Assembly (NCBI GenBank): GCA_964626905.1
Contig: CAZVHA010000008.1
Coordinates: forward strand, 12,178-76,177
Direction: 5' to 3'
Origin: REEB52 sp964626905
GTDB taxonomy: Bacteria; Chlamydiota; Chlamydiia; Chlamydiales; SM23-39
DNA: 64,000 nucleotides
Positions 24,952-33,754 of this stretch are shown piece after piece. The notes below the pieces were generated by a model. That model saw only the letters and a program-made list of their open reading frames with translations, did no database searches and was not told the DNA's origin. The first letter of the stretch is position 1, and every line of letters begins with the position of its first letter. Made by a program: the position numbers and the translations under genes.

Positions 24952-25233
24952 ATGTCCATTCAAGATCTATCAAGAGTCGCTTTATTGACCGCTTGTGCAT
25001 TTTTTTGCATGTCAGGGCAAGCTGTCCGCAGAGAAATGACCAATGACCCCACCACGCAATTGGAAAAGGAAGCAATCGAAGCGAAAGAGCAATGGGTCGC
25101 CGAAGCCCCTCGCATTGCCGAAGAGCCCAAAAGCGCAGCGAAAAGAGCGATGGAAGAAGTTCCAGGTGCGCCAAAATCCCGAAAAAGCGCCGCGCGCAAA
25201 GCGATGGAGCTCGAAGGGGATTTTTCCGAATAG
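24952..25233 (+). CDS. small exported protein with SAA-K/R-AME repeats
   Basis: 93 residues from ATG 24952, with AGGAGGAGGG (24936-24945) upstream; an ATG at 24946 is too close to that site. A signal peptide covers residues 1 to about 26 (LTACAFFCMSGQA). The mature part is short, charged and probably disordered, with two related motifs, KSAAKRAMEE and KSAARKAMEL. The function is unknown. The TAG stop lies inside the 9-bp target duplication of the repeat element at 25238. Confidence 0.6.
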   Translation: MSIQDLSRVALLTACAFFCMSGQAVRREMTNDPTTQLEKEAIEAKEQWVAEAPRIAEEPKSAAKRAMEEVPGAPKSRKSAARKAMELEGDFSE

Positions 25234-25237
25234 GATA

Positions 25238-25428
25238 GGCATTGTTGCATAAATCGCCGAAGCCCCAACAGACTTAAGTAAATATTTTACCACCGAGCTC
25301 ACCGAGAGCTCCGAGGCGCGAGAGACGCGCATTCTTCCCTTTTTCTCGGCGCGCTCGGTGTGCTCGGTGGTTATTAATTTTCTTGCTGTCAATGACTTAT
25401 ATATATGCAGGAATTATGCAACAAAGCT
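25238..25428. mobile_element. MITE-like non-autonomous element, copy 2
   Basis: A 191-bp element. Left end GGCATTGTTGCATAAAT, right end (reverse-complemented) AGCTTTGTTGCATAATT. A perfect 9-bp duplication, AATAGGATA, flanks it at 25229-25237 and 25429-25437. The inside has CACCGAGCTCACCGAGAGCTC opposite CTCGGTGTGCTCGGTGG, a long imperfect hairpin. It is related to copy 1 in inverted orientation, sharing AAATCGCCGAAG and TAAATATTTTACCAC. No coding sequence. Confidence 0.8.
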
Positions 25429-25435
25429 AATAGGA

Positions 25436-25453
25436 TATACCGCGCATGGTATA
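25436..25453. promoter_or_regulatory. palindrome TATACC-GCGCAT-GGTATA
   Basis: Perfect 6-bp arms, followed by AAAA. It has the same shape as the palindrome at 11445 and abuts the target duplication of the repeat element. It could be an orphan toxin-antitoxin-type operator, because no TA gene follows; the neighbour at 25457 is read from the other strand. Confidence 0.35.
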
Positions 25454-25456
25454 AAA

Positions 25457-26383
25457 TTAGAGTGGCGGGGGCTTTTCCTTGGGATCGGGAACTTGAAAGG
25501 TCTCGGAGAGTTTTTCGGGCTTTTTCTTCAACAAATAGGTCAAAGTCCCCCCGATCACAATCAGTACAGCCCCCACAATCGAACGGCTGCTCGGAGGTGT
25601 ATTGAAAAATAGCCAGCTGCTAATCCCGGCGTAAATGGCTGTCGAATAGCCAAGTGGCGAGAGGAATGAGGCGGTCCCATACCGATAGGCAACCGTCAAA
25701 AGCATCTGCGCTATGGCCGTGGCGAGCCCCACCCCCAATACCTTGGCCCATTGAATCCCAGAAGGGGGTACCCAATAGATCCAAGCGAAGGGTGCGCTGA
25801 GAACCGTTCCAAAAAGAAAATAGTAAAATAGGGTGCGGCTCATCGGCTCTTTTTTCACATTGAGAATCCGCAGCGCGACAAAGGCAATGGCAGATAAAAT
25901 CCCAGCCATCAGCCCAAAGGCAAACCCCTCTTGAAAAATCTGCCGGTTCGGATTGAGGATCACCGCAACTCCAATAAACCCGACGATGATCGACCACCAG
26001 ACATGCATCTCAATTTTCTCCCGCATCCAAATCCACCAAATAACCGGGACAAAAAAAGGGGCCGTGTAATTCAAGGTCGTCGCGTCGGTCAAATTAAGAA
26101 AACGGATCGCGACAAAATAAAGATAATAACTTAAGACTCCGGAAATATCTCGAATCAAATGGATCGGAAGCACGCCTGTCTTCAGATGTTTGATCCCGTG
26201 TCTCAAAGCCAAAGGGGCAATGCAAAGCAAGCTGATGATGTTTTGGAAAAAAATAATCTGAATCGTCGGGAAAATTTTTTTAAAGCTCCAAACGATCGAA
26301 CTCGCTATAACAAAAAAGATGTATGCAGTGAGTGAAATGACAATCCCTAGAGCGAGACGAGGGTGACTTTGTTCGGAACTCAT
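25457..26383 (-). CDS. EamA/DMT-family transporter
   Basis: 308 residues, ten membrane helices in two EamA repeats (for example NIISLLCIAPLALRHGI and the DATTLNYTAPFFVPVI turn typical of the family). It ends in a basic, proline-rich tail (PKEKPPPL). Resembles YdcZ/RhaT-like drug and metabolite exporters; chlamydiae use relatives for SAM or nucleotide-linked metabolites, but the substrate here is unknown. It is divergent from pgeF. Confidence 0.85.
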   Translation of the reverse strand: MSSEQSHPRLALGIVISLTAYIFFVIASSIVWSFKKIFPTIQIIFFQNIISLLCIAPLALRHGIKHLKTGVLPIHLIRDISGVLSYYLYFVAIRFLNLTDATTLNYTAPFFVPVIWWIWMREKIEMHVWWSIIVGFIGVAVILNPNRQIFQEGFAFGLMAGILSAIAFVALRILNVKKEPMSRTLFYYFLFGTVLSAPFAWIYWVPPSGIQWAKVLGVGLATAIAQMLLTVAYRYGTASFLSPLGYSTAIYAGISSWLFFNTPPSSRSIVGAVLIVIGGTLTYLLKKKPEKLSETFQVPDPKEKPPPL

Positions 26384-26438
26384 TTGATTTTCATTTTATC
26401 GGAATTCAGAATTTGTTAGATAGTGGGGTAGGAATGAT

Positions 26439-27191
26439 ATGAAATACGACAACGCAAAAATGGAATGGCTTGAATTCGATCTCCTTGAACCTTATCCACA
26501 TATCGCCCATGGCGTCTTTTTAAGGAGAGGGGGAGTCAGTCAAGGCCCCTTCGCCACTTTGAATTTGGGCGATGGGACAAGCGATACCCCCGATTGCTAT
26601 ATGGCCAATCGAGAACTCGTGCGCAAAGCCCTCGATGTGCCTCACCTGGTTTTCCCCCATCAAACACACGGAGCGGGTGTGGTGCGGCTCACCGCTAAAA
26701 ATAGGGAAAAAACCGTCCAGGCCGACGCCGTTTTCACGACGGAGAAAAATGTCGCTTTGGGAGTCAACCACGCCGATTGCCAAGCAGCCATCTATTACGA
26801 TCCCGTCCACGAGGCGATAGGCGTTGTCCACGCCGGATGGAGGGGCCTTGTCCAAAATATCTACGCGAGAACTCTCGAGGCGATGCAAAGGGAAATCGGC
26901 ACCCAACCACAAAATCTCATCGTCTGCATCGCCCCATCCCTCGGACCCGATCACGCCGAATTTAAAAACTATAAACAGGAGTTTCCTCAAGATTTTTGGG
27001 GTTCTCAAGTCAAACCCAACCACTTCAATTTATGGGAAATTGCCCGCAAACAGCTGAACGGCCTCGGCATACTCGATAAAAACATCGAGATTTCTGAAGT
27101 GTGCACCTATTGCAACAAAGAGGAATATTTTTCTTATAGAAGAGACAAAGATACCGGGAGACACGGAACAGTTGTTGCATTGAAAGGCTGA
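26439..27191 (+). CDS. pgeF: multicopper-oxidase-like purine nucleosidase / peptidoglycan editing factor
   Basis: 250 residues, full length for the YfiH/LACC1/PgeF family. The metal-site residues are present in FPHQTHGAG (H77), NHADCQAAI (C114) and VHAGWRG (H131). Family members act on nucleosides, and in E. coli the protein removes wrongly incorporated residues from peptidoglycan precursors. First gene of a run that continues 20 bp later with rfbC on the same strand. Confidence 0.9.
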   Translation: MKYDNAKMEWLEFDLLEPYPHIAHGVFLRRGGVSQGPFATLNLGDGTSDTPDCYMANRELVRKALDVPHLVFPHQTHGAGVVRLTAKNREKTVQADAVFTTEKNVALGVNHADCQAAIYYDPVHEAIGVVHAGWRGLVQNIYARTLEAMQREIGTQPQNLIVCIAPSLGPDHAEFKNYKQEFPQDFWGSQVKPNHFNLWEIARKQLNGLGILDKNIEISEVCTYCNKEEYFSYRRDKDTGRHGTVVALKG

Positions 27192-27211
27192 TTTTAGAAA
27201 AATGGCTCTAA

Positions 27212-27760
27212 ATGCAAATCAAAAAGGCGAAATTAGCAGGACTGCAGTTGATCATCCCCGATATCTATCGAGATGAACGGGGCTTTTTTTTCGAAAGTTA
27301 TCGCGAAGAGCTGTACGTAAAGGCGGGGATCGGGAGGTTTGTCCAAGACAACATCTCCTATTCCAAGCAAAATACCCTCAGGGGACTCCATTTTCAGTCA
27401 GACCCAGGGCAAGCGAAGCTCGTCAGCTGTCTTCAGGGGAAAATTTGGGACGTCGCTGTCGATGTTCGCCCCCATTCACCCACCTTTTTACAGTGGGAGG
27501 CGTTTATCTTAGAGGATCAAACCCAAATGCAGCTCTACATTCCGGTCGGCTTTGCCCACGGATTTTGCACACTTAGCTCGGATGCTCGGGTGGCTTATAA
27601 GGTAAGTTCCCCTTACAATCCCAAAACGGAACGCTCGATCCGCTGGAATGATCCTGAACTGGCCATCTCTTGGCCGATTCAACACCCACTCCTTTCCCCG
27701 CGCGATCAAATGTCCCCCTATTTTCAGGAGTTGCGAGATGTTGTGGATCACCGGAAGTAG
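27212..27760 (+). CDS. rfbC: dTDP-4-dehydrorhamnose 3,5-epimerase
   Basis: 182 residues, normal for RmlC. Signatures are DERGFFFESYRE, DNISYSKQNTLRGLHFQ (catalytic His in GLHFQ) and PVGFAHGFCTLS. It carries out the double epimerisation in dTDP-L-rhamnose synthesis. rfbD starts inside its 3' end (23-bp overlap) and rfbB follows, but rfbA, needed for the first step, is not in the window. Confidence 0.93.
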   Translation: MQIKKAKLAGLQLIIPDIYRDERGFFFESYREELYVKAGIGRFVQDNISYSKQNTLRGLHFQSDPGQAKLVSCLQGKIWDVAVDVRPHSPTFLQWEAFILEDQTQMQLYIPVGFAHGFCTLSSDARVAYKVSSPYNPKTERSIRWNDPELAISWPIQHPLLSPRDQMSPYFQELRDVVDHRK

Positions 27761-28592
27761 AGGGCTTTTGGGCTCAGCTCTATTAAGCAAATGTAAAGCG
27801 GCTTTACATTTGGATGTTGTCGCCACTGGGAAGGAGGTCGATGTTGCGGACTTGAGGGCACTTCGGGCATTTGCAAAAGGGCATAGAGCGATTACCCATA
27901 TAGTGAACTGCTCTGCATTTTCCGAGGTGGATAAGGCGCAAAGCCAACCTGAAGAGGCTTTTCGCACCAATGCCATTGGCCCTGAAAATCTCGCCCTTCT
28001 CGCAAAGGAAATGGGGGCCCATCTCATTCACATTTCGACCGATTACGTCTTTTCGGGTCCTCGAAAAATCCCTTTTACTGAAACCGATCTCCCGATGCCG
28101 TGCAATGTGTATGGAAAGACGAAACTCGAAGGGGAAAAAAGGGCCCTTGCGCTGGGTGCATGCGTGATCCGGACGTCGTGGCTTTTTGGCGTGGGGGGCA
28201 AGAATTTTGTCCCCAAAACGATGGAGATGCTCCGGAGCCAAGAAGAAGTGCGGCTGACCGATGATCAGTGGAGTAAATTTACTTACGCCCCTGATCTGAG
28301 TGAGGCCATTTTGCAAATGCTCGATCAGAGGGGGCTTTTTCAATTTGCAAACGAGGGGGTTGTCAGCAGGTATGAATTTGGGGTGGCCCTTTGGGAAGAG
28401 GCTCTCGCGATGGGTTACAAAATCGCTGCAAAAAAAGTGGTTCCAGTGCCGGGGAGCACTTTTGCAGCTGCCTGCGAGCGCCCTGTCTACTCGGCGCTCG
28501 ATACTGGAAAAATTGAAAAAATTGTCCCTGTGCGTCCTTGGCGCGCGGCGTTAAAGGATTTTTTATGCGAACAACTGCTCATCTACTCGTAA
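27738..28592 (+). CDS. rfbD: dTDP-4-dehydrorhamnose reductase
   Basis: 284 residues from ATG 27738, with AGGAG upstream. SDR fold: ITGSRGLLGSAL (NAD(P) loop), STDYVFSG, and the catalytic YGKTKLEGE. It makes dTDP-L-rhamnose in the last step of the pathway. Residues 18-25 (KCKAALHL), right after the nucleotide-binding loop, are encoded by the 25-bp palindrome at 27788. Overlaps rfbC by 23 bp and rfbB by 28 bp. Confidence 0.92.
   Translation: MLWITGSRGLLGSALLSKCKAALHLDVVATGKEVDVADLRALRAFAKGHRAITHIVNCSAFSEVDKAQSQPEEAFRTNAIGPENLALLAKEMGAHLIHISTDYVFSGPRKIPFTETDLPMPCNVYGKTKLEGEKRALALGACVIRTSWLFGVGGKNFVPKTMEMLRSQEEVRLTDDQWSKFTYAPDLSEAILQMLDQRGLFQFANEGVVSRYEFGVALWEEALAMGYKIAAKKVVPVPGSTFAAACERPVYSALDTGKIEKIVPVRPWRAALKDFLCEQLLIYS
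27788..27812 (+). repeat. in-frame coding palindrome, copy 1 (inside rfbD)
   Basis: CAAATGTAAAGC-G-GCTTTACATTTG: 12-bp perfect arms around a single G. It is read as AAA TGT AAA GCG GCT TTA CAT TTG = KCKAALHL in rfbD. The same string, phase and orientation relative to the gene occur in sufD (37376) and pyrC (57612). Confidence 0.9.
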
Positions 28593-29551
28593 CGGGTGGC
28601 GCCGGATTTATCGGATCGGCCTTTATCCGGTATCTTCTTCGCAATGCGGAATTTACAGGAAAAATTCTCAATTTTGACGCTTTGACTTATGCCGGAAACC
28701 TCGCCTATTTAAATGGGTTTCACGACCACCCCCGTTACCGATTTGTTCAAGGAGACATCCTCAATCAACCCCTTGTTGAAAAATTGCTTCTCGAAGAGGA
28801 GATCGATGGGATCGTCCATTTTGCAGCAGAAACGCATGTCGATCGGAGCATCGCATCGGCGCTCCCCTTCGTTGAGACGAATGTGAAAGGGACTCTATCG
28901 CTTCTTGAAGCGGTGAAGAAGTTTCCCCACGTCCACTTCCACCACATTTCAACAGACGAGGTGTATGGCTCTTTAGGAGAGAGTGGAAAATTTAACGAAC
29001 ACTCTTGCTATCGGCCCAATTCTCCGTATGCGGCATCGAAGGCGGCATCGGATCATTTAGTCCGCGCATTTGCGCAAACGTATAAGATTTCGACGACGAT
29101 TTCCCATTCGAGCAATAACTATGGGCCTTGTCAAAATGGAGAAAAATTCATTCCGCTCATCATCCAAAATTGTTTGAGGAAAAAACCGGTTCCGGTCTAC
29201 GCAAATGGGGCCAATGTGCGCGATTGGCTCTTTGTCGAGGATCACGCAGAGGCTCTTTGGGAAATTTTGAAGAGGGGAAGGAGAGGGGAAGTTTATGACA
29301 TCGGCGGGAGAACGGAACTTTCCAACTTAGAGCTCGTTTATCTGATCATGGAGTCGATCGAAGCAAAATGGCCGGGAGACTACCGATCGCTGATCCGGTT
29401 TGTCCCCGATCGTTTAGGGCACGATTTTCGCTACGCACTCGACACTGCTAAGATTGAATCTGAACTCCAATGGGCGCCCAAAACTTCTCTCAAAGAAGGG
29501 TTGCAGCGGACGCTCCTCTGGTATGAAAAACGCTCTTGTATTTATTTTTAA
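28565..29551 (+). CDS. rfbB: dTDP-glucose 4,6-dehydratase
   Basis: 328 residues from ATG 28565, preceded by AAAGGA; the nine-residue upstream extension is not typical. Extended SDR fold with VTGGAGFIGSAF, HISTDEVYGSLG and the catalytic YAASKAASDHLVRA. It converts dTDP-glucose to the 4-keto-6-deoxy sugar. Last of the three rhamnose genes. The glycosyltransferase at 50498 is a possible user of the product. Confidence 0.93.
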   Translation: MRTTAHLLVTGGAGFIGSAFIRYLLRNAEFTGKILNFDALTYAGNLAYLNGFHDHPRYRFVQGDILNQPLVEKLLLEEEIDGIVHFAAETHVDRSIASALPFVETNVKGTLSLLEAVKKFPHVHFHHISTDEVYGSLGESGKFNEHSCYRPNSPYAASKAASDHLVRAFAQTYKISTTISHSSNNYGPCQNGEKFIPLIIQNCLRKKPVPVYANGANVRDWLFVEDHAEALWEILKRGRRGEVYDIGGRTELSNLELVYLIMESIEAKWPGDYRSLIRFVPDRLGHDFRYALDTAKIESELQWAPKTSLKEGLQRTLLWYEKRSCIYF

Positions 29552-29589
29552 AAGTTGATAAAACATTGCCCCTTAAAAAGGGGGCAAAA

Positions 29590-30102
29590 GTGGTGGAAAG
29601 TGCACCGTGCGGCCGATTGATTTATTACCTCACTCTCTACAATGCGGCTAAAACGGTTTTTGATTTTGTCAGTTGGGGGGCGCAAAAAGTGGGTCCGCTC
29701 ATGACGAGAGAGGGTGGAAAACAGCTCGCTCTATACCAGAGAGGGACAGCTCCTCTGCTTTCCTCTATTTACAGCGGGGGCGCAGCGGCGCTCAAGTATG
29801 GATGGACGCATCTGATGCCGAGCATTGGCTGGGGGATGGGAAGCATCGGCCTATTGGGACTTAGCTATCTCGTCTATCAGTACTGGCAGAAAAGAAATGG
29901 ACAGATCGTCAATACAAACACGAATCAAAACACAATCCATCTCCATTTGCAGATGGCTCCCGGGATGAAAATGATTGAGGAAAACAAAGGGGGGCAAATG
30001 ATATACACCGTTCAAAAGGAGGGCAATGACCCTGTGCTCGGTCTACTTAAGGAACTCTTAGAAGAAACTCGGGCACAAAGGAAAATTGCAATGACCGCTT
30101 GA
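29590..30102 (+). CDS. hypothetical membrane protein
   Basis: About 170 residues if GTG 29590 (GGGGG five nt upstream) is the start; TTG 29536 is a possible longer start. Two hydrophobic stretches (IGWGMGSIGLLGLSYLVYQY is the clear one) are followed by a cytoplasmic-type tail with NTNTNQNTIHLHLQ and a helical end. No family recognised. Its stop overlaps the start of the ligase gene by 4 bp, so it belongs to the same message as the DNA repair pair. Confidence 0.55.
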   Translation: MVESAPCGRLIYYLTLYNAAKTVFDFVSWGAQKVGPLMTREGGKQLALYQRGTAPLLSSIYSGGAAALKYGWTHLMPSIGWGMGSIGLLGLSYLVYQYWQKRNGQIVNTNTNQNTIHLHLQMAPGMKMIEENKGGQMIYTVQKEGNDPVLGLLKELLEETRAQRKIAMTA

Positions 30103-31010
30103 AACATTTGTCCCCAATGCTCTGCACGCTCATCGATGCCCCTTTTGATGAAAAAGGGTGGATTTTTGAGATCAAGTGGGATGGGTATCGGGCCTTTGCT
30201 GAGAAAAACGGTTCTTTAAAGCTCATCTCGCGGGGGGGAAAGTCGTACAATGCCCGATTTCCCAATCTCGCCAATGAATTTGAAAAAATCAAGGGCGCCA
30301 GCCCCTTCATCATCGATGGAGAAATTGTCGTTTTCGACAAAGGGGGCAAGTCAAATTTCCAAAAACTTCAAAACTACATGAGAGAAAAGAAAGGGAAGCC
30401 TTACTTTTACGCATTTGATCTTCTCATGCTCCGCGGAAAAGATCTTCGCCATTTGCCACTCATCGAGCGAAAAAAACGGTTGAAGGAGTTGATTTGTAAA
30501 TTGAAATATGTCCGGTATAGCTCCCATATTTTTGAAAAGGGGATCTCTTTTTTTAAAAAAGCTGAAAAAAAAGGGCTCGAGGGGATCATTGCGAAAAAGG
30601 AAAATAGCACCTACCAAAGCAAACGGACGAAAAATTGGCTCAAAATCAAAGTGAAAAACCGACAAGAGATGGTGATCGGCGGCTTTACAAAACCAAAAGG
30701 GGCTCGCAAGGGATTTGGAGCCCTTCTCATCGGCGTTTATCAAAAGAAAAAACTCCAATATTGCGGTCTTGTGGGAGGGGGATTTAACCGAAAACTTCTC
30801 GAGGAAATCTATGCTGATTTAAAAAGGAGCAAATCTCCAAACTGCCCCTTTGAAAAGGTGCCAAAATCGCAAACGGGCGCCACATGGGTGAAACCAAAAC
30901 TCGTCTGCGAAGTCGAATTTACCGAATGGACAAAAGAGGGGAAATTGCGCCATCCGATTTTTAAGGGGATGCGCATCGATAAACCGGCGAAAAAAGTGGT
31001 GAGAGAGTGA
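30099..31010 (+). CDS. ligD: ATP-dependent DNA ligase, LigD ligase-domain type
   Basis: 303 residues from TTG 30099, overlapping the preceding stop (TTGA). Motif I KWDGYRA holds the adenylated lysine. Motif III FYAFDLL, motif IV LEGIIAKK and motif V NWLKIKVK follow, then an OB-fold with the C-terminal ATWVKPKLVCEVEF. The length matches a stand-alone LigD ligase domain without nuclease or polymerase parts. It seals nicks or broken ends, usually with Ku in bacterial NHEJ. The polymerase part is the next gene, overlapping by 4 bp. No Ku gene is in the window. Confidence 0.9.
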   Translation: MKHLSPMLCTLIDAPFDEKGWIFEIKWDGYRAFAEKNGSLKLISRGGKSYNARFPNLANEFEKIKGASPFIIDGEIVVFDKGGKSNFQKLQNYMREKKGKPYFYAFDLLMLRGKDLRHLPLIERKKRLKELICKLKYVRYSSHIFEKGISFFKKAEKKGLEGIIAKKENSTYQSKRTKNWLKIKVKNRQEMVIGGFTKPKGARKGFGALLIGVYQKKKLQYCGLVGGGFNRKLLEEIYADLKRSKSPNCPFEKVPKSQTGATWVKPKLVCEVEFTEWTKEGKLRHPIFKGMRIDKPAKKVVRE

Positions 31011-31867
31011 GTGGTTTAGGGACACATGAAGATAAAATCTATTGGCCCCAAAAAAAAATCACCAAAGGGGAGATGCTCGCCTATTACAACACTGTGGCCA
31101 AAACTCTTTTGCGCTACACAAAAGATCGCCCGCTCGTCATGCATCGATTTCCCAATGGGATCCAGGGAGTTTCATTTTATCAAAAGGATGTGCAAAAAGT
31201 TCCCCCCTTTGTCAAAACAGTAACCATTGCGCATGCCAATCGGAAAGTGCGCTACATGATTGCGCAAAATGCAAAAACACTCCTCTATGCAGCCAATTTA
31301 GGCTCCATTGAAATGCATCTTTTTCACTCGAGGATTGCCCATCTGGAAAAGCCCGACTACATGATCCTCGATCTCGATCCCCTACATATTTCCTTTGCCG
31401 CAGTGATCGACACTGCGCTTGTCATCCACGATTTTCTGGACGAGCACAAAATTCCCAATTTTTGCAAAACTTCCGGCGGAACGGGTCTGCACATTTTTGT
31501 CCCCTTAAATGCAAAATACACTTATGAGGAATCGAAATTTGCAGCGATGACCATTGCGAAAATAACTCACAAAGCACTCCCCAAAATCACCTCCATCGAA
31601 AGAAATCCGAAAAAAAGAGAGCGCAAAGTCTACATCGACACCTTGCAAAACGCGAGGAGTCAACTCGCCGTTGCGCCCTATTCTGTCAGAGGATTTGCCG
31701 GGGCGCCAGTCTCGACACCTCTGGATTGGAGCGAAGTGAAGCATGGGCTGAATCCAAAATCATTCACCATTGAGAATGTCCCAAAACGGCTCATGCAAAA
31801 AGGGGACCTATTTAAAAAAGTGTTGGGAAAAGGGGGCGATTTAGGGGTCCTCCTCCAAGGGCTCTAA
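31007..31867 (+). CDS. LigD-type primase-polymerase (PolDom)
   Basis: 286 residues from GTG 31007. AEP-superfamily catalytic residues appear in YMILDLDP (DxD) and SGGTGLHIFVPL, with RPLVMHRFPNGI near the N-terminus typical of LigD polymerase domains. It would add nucleotides at broken ends before ligation. Translationally coupled to the ligase gene. The 3' end overlaps the convergent hypothetical gene at 31841 by 27 bp. Confidence 0.9.
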   Translation: MSGLGTHEDKIYWPQKKITKGEMLAYYNTVAKTLLRYTKDRPLVMHRFPNGIQGVSFYQKDVQKVPPFVKTVTIAHANRKVRYMIAQNAKTLLYAANLGSIEMHLFHSRIAHLEKPDYMILDLDPLHISFAAVIDTALVIHDFLDEHKIPNFCKTSGGTGLHIFVPLNAKYTYEESKFAAMTIAKITHKALPKITSIERNPKKRERKVYIDTLQNARSQLAVAPYSVRGFAGAPVSTPLDWSEVKHGLNPKSFTIENVPKRLMQKGDLFKKVLGKGGDLGVLLQGL

Positions 31868-32602
31868 GCCAAAACTTGGCCCAAAAGATCCGGTCTCATC
31901 GGCCTCCTTCAGATCCACCTCTTCCCATTCGGCAAAAATGGGTCTGCGATCGGTCAGTTCCACCGCTTCTGGCGGCTCCTCTTCAACGGGCTCAAGGGAT
32001 GCAAGGGCCGAAGCGAGGCCCAAAGGTGTTGCACCGTGCACGGTTGTCAGAAGGGAGATAGATTCGGGTGAAAGGGCGGCAAAAACCCACTCCCCAGCAC
32101 GCCTTGTTTTCGCCGCTTTCGCAAGGAGATCACACAAAGTGGACAACGCTCCTTGCTCGGCAAAGTAGGTGGCGTGTGACTCAATCAATTTCCTCACATC
32201 TGTATAGCGCAAAACAACAAGCGATTTTTCCAACCTTTTATGGGAGGCGCGTAGACGCCCGCAAATTCCGTTTAGGTCTCCATTAGCCACAAGAATGACT
32301 AGGTCTTTGATCGAGCGCAATTTTTTAAATAGGTCCAAATACAATTTGTCAACGTAGTAGCAAACACCGTCGTAGATGATCGTTTTGACGATTTGTTTGG
32401 GAATCGACGCGACTAAACGATCCCGCCCCTCACACAGGGAATCTTTAATGTCGGGATTGAGCGCGACGAAAGAGACGCAGCGCATCGCTTTTCGCGCAAT
32501 CTGAGTCACCACCGCCCCTTCTGAAGCATTCTCAGGAGCCACAAGCTCCCAATCCTCAACGTCACCTTGGACGGCCGTCACTGTTGTTGTTATTGGATTC
32601 AT
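31841..32602 (-). CDS. hypothetical protein, acidic C-terminus
   Basis: 253 residues, no recognised family. The centre is helical (LDLFKKLRSIKDLVILVANGDL and similar). The last 60 residues are strongly acidic and proline-containing, with several EE clusters. No signal peptide; a candidate translocated protein, but nothing proves this. Overlaps the end of the polymerase gene tail to tail. Confidence 0.55.
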   Translation of the reverse strand: MNPITTTVTAVQGDVEDWELVAPENASEGAVVTQIARKAMRCVSFVALNPDIKDSLCEGRDRLVASIPKQIVKTIIYDGVCYYVDKLYLDLFKKLRSIKDLVILVANGDLNGICGRLRASHKRLEKSLVVLRYTDVRKLIESHATYFAEQGALSTLCDLLAKAAKTRRAGEWVFAALSPESISLLTTVHGATPLGLASALASLEPVEEEPPEAVELTDRRPIFAEWEEVDLKEADETGSFGPSFGLEPLEEDP

Positions 32603-32623
32603 CAGGTGGGGGAGGATAGCACA

Positions 32624-33698
32624 TCAAGATTTTTTTTTAAATCCTTCCATCCACGGATGGGAGAGGATTTCCTCACACTTGGAAATTCGGAGTTCTAGGT
32701 TGCGAGCCATCAATTTTGCAATCAAATGAACGAGCATAGGAGAACGATTCGCTTTGGTATAGATAGAGAGCTTTTGGGTCAGAACATTTTGATAAATTTC
32801 GTACTTGTCCTTTCCGTCAAAAGGGGGCCTATTAAATGCAAGAAAATAAAGAGTAGCACCTAAACGACCAAAAATCCACTCTATGGTCATATGGGTTTAA
32901 AAGCACAAGTTCAGGAGCCGCATAGCGAAGCGTATTCCGGGGAGTATGCTTTCCTGAATATTCAATTTTCTTGGCAGCCTCAAAATCAGTTAATCTCACA
33001 ACGCCATCTTTGAAAAGAAGAACATTTTCAGGCTTAATATCTCGGTGGACGATCTCCTGTGCATGCAAATAGGCGACTGCACTCACAATCTGTTTGAAAT
33101 AAGAATGAATTTCTTCTTCAGATAACGAAGGCCCCCGAGCAAGAGAAAACAGGTCACTTTCAGCAAGCTCCAAAAGGGTGTACACATAGTCATCCTTTTT
33201 AAAATAGGCATAGCACTTCACAATATTTGGATGACTGCACTTTTGGAATATCTCCACTTCTCTGTTAAGGTAAACGCTGTCTAACCTTTTCTTTTTAAGA
33301 ACAAATTGTTTGTCACTTGCTTTGTGCACTACATGGCAGACGTAAGACTTTGGTGGATTCTCCCCTAGACAACGAATGATTTCATAACGCGATGGGTCCA
33401 AGTACTCTTCATACGGGCAGATCAATTCGGCTGCTGCTGGAGGCTTTTGCAGAAATAGATCCTCCTCATCGTTTTCAAAAGAAGAAATGGGCACCCTAGG
33501 AGAACGAATGTCACGATCATGCAATGAGTCCCAATCATCTCTTTCAAAAAAAGAAATGGGTGGTATCCCAGGGGGATGGTAAGCAAGGGCTTTTAAGGCA
33601 ACATTTTGGGTGGTACTATCAATGGATGAAATGAGCTCTTTTTCCAATTCCCCTTCGGGTTCTCGAGGAAAAAAGCAGGGACAAAGATACTCAATCAT
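32624..33698 (-). pseudogene. Ser/Thr protein kinase broken by a +1 frameshift
   Basis: The first 280 residues (ATG 33698) run through a lysine-containing N-lobe (FVLKKKRLD), HRDIKPENVLL and DFE in place of DFG, to VDFWS. There an extra T in a TTT run (plus-strand AAA at 32862-32864) shifts the frame and a stop follows soon after. In the next frame the kinase continues as LGATLYFLAFNRPPFDG and ends at 32624 with HPWMEGFKKK. Removing one base restores WSLGATLYFL. It is either a recent pseudogene, a phase-variable tract or a sequencing error. The gene downstream in the other direction begins after the repeat element at 33755. Confidence 0.8.
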
Positions 33699-33754
33699 AG
33701 AGGTCGGAAATTGTATTCACAACGACAAAACAAGTCAATTCAGTACTGATTTGG

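Noticed and set aside
25043..25252. 69-residue plus-strand ORF inside the small exported-protein gene
   Set aside because: Lysine-rich frame shadow; the gene from 24952 has the ribosome site and signal peptide.
27788..27812. Reading the 25-bp palindrome as a transcription terminator or regulator site
   Set aside because: All three copies lie inside intact reading frames, keep the same phase, and have no T-run.
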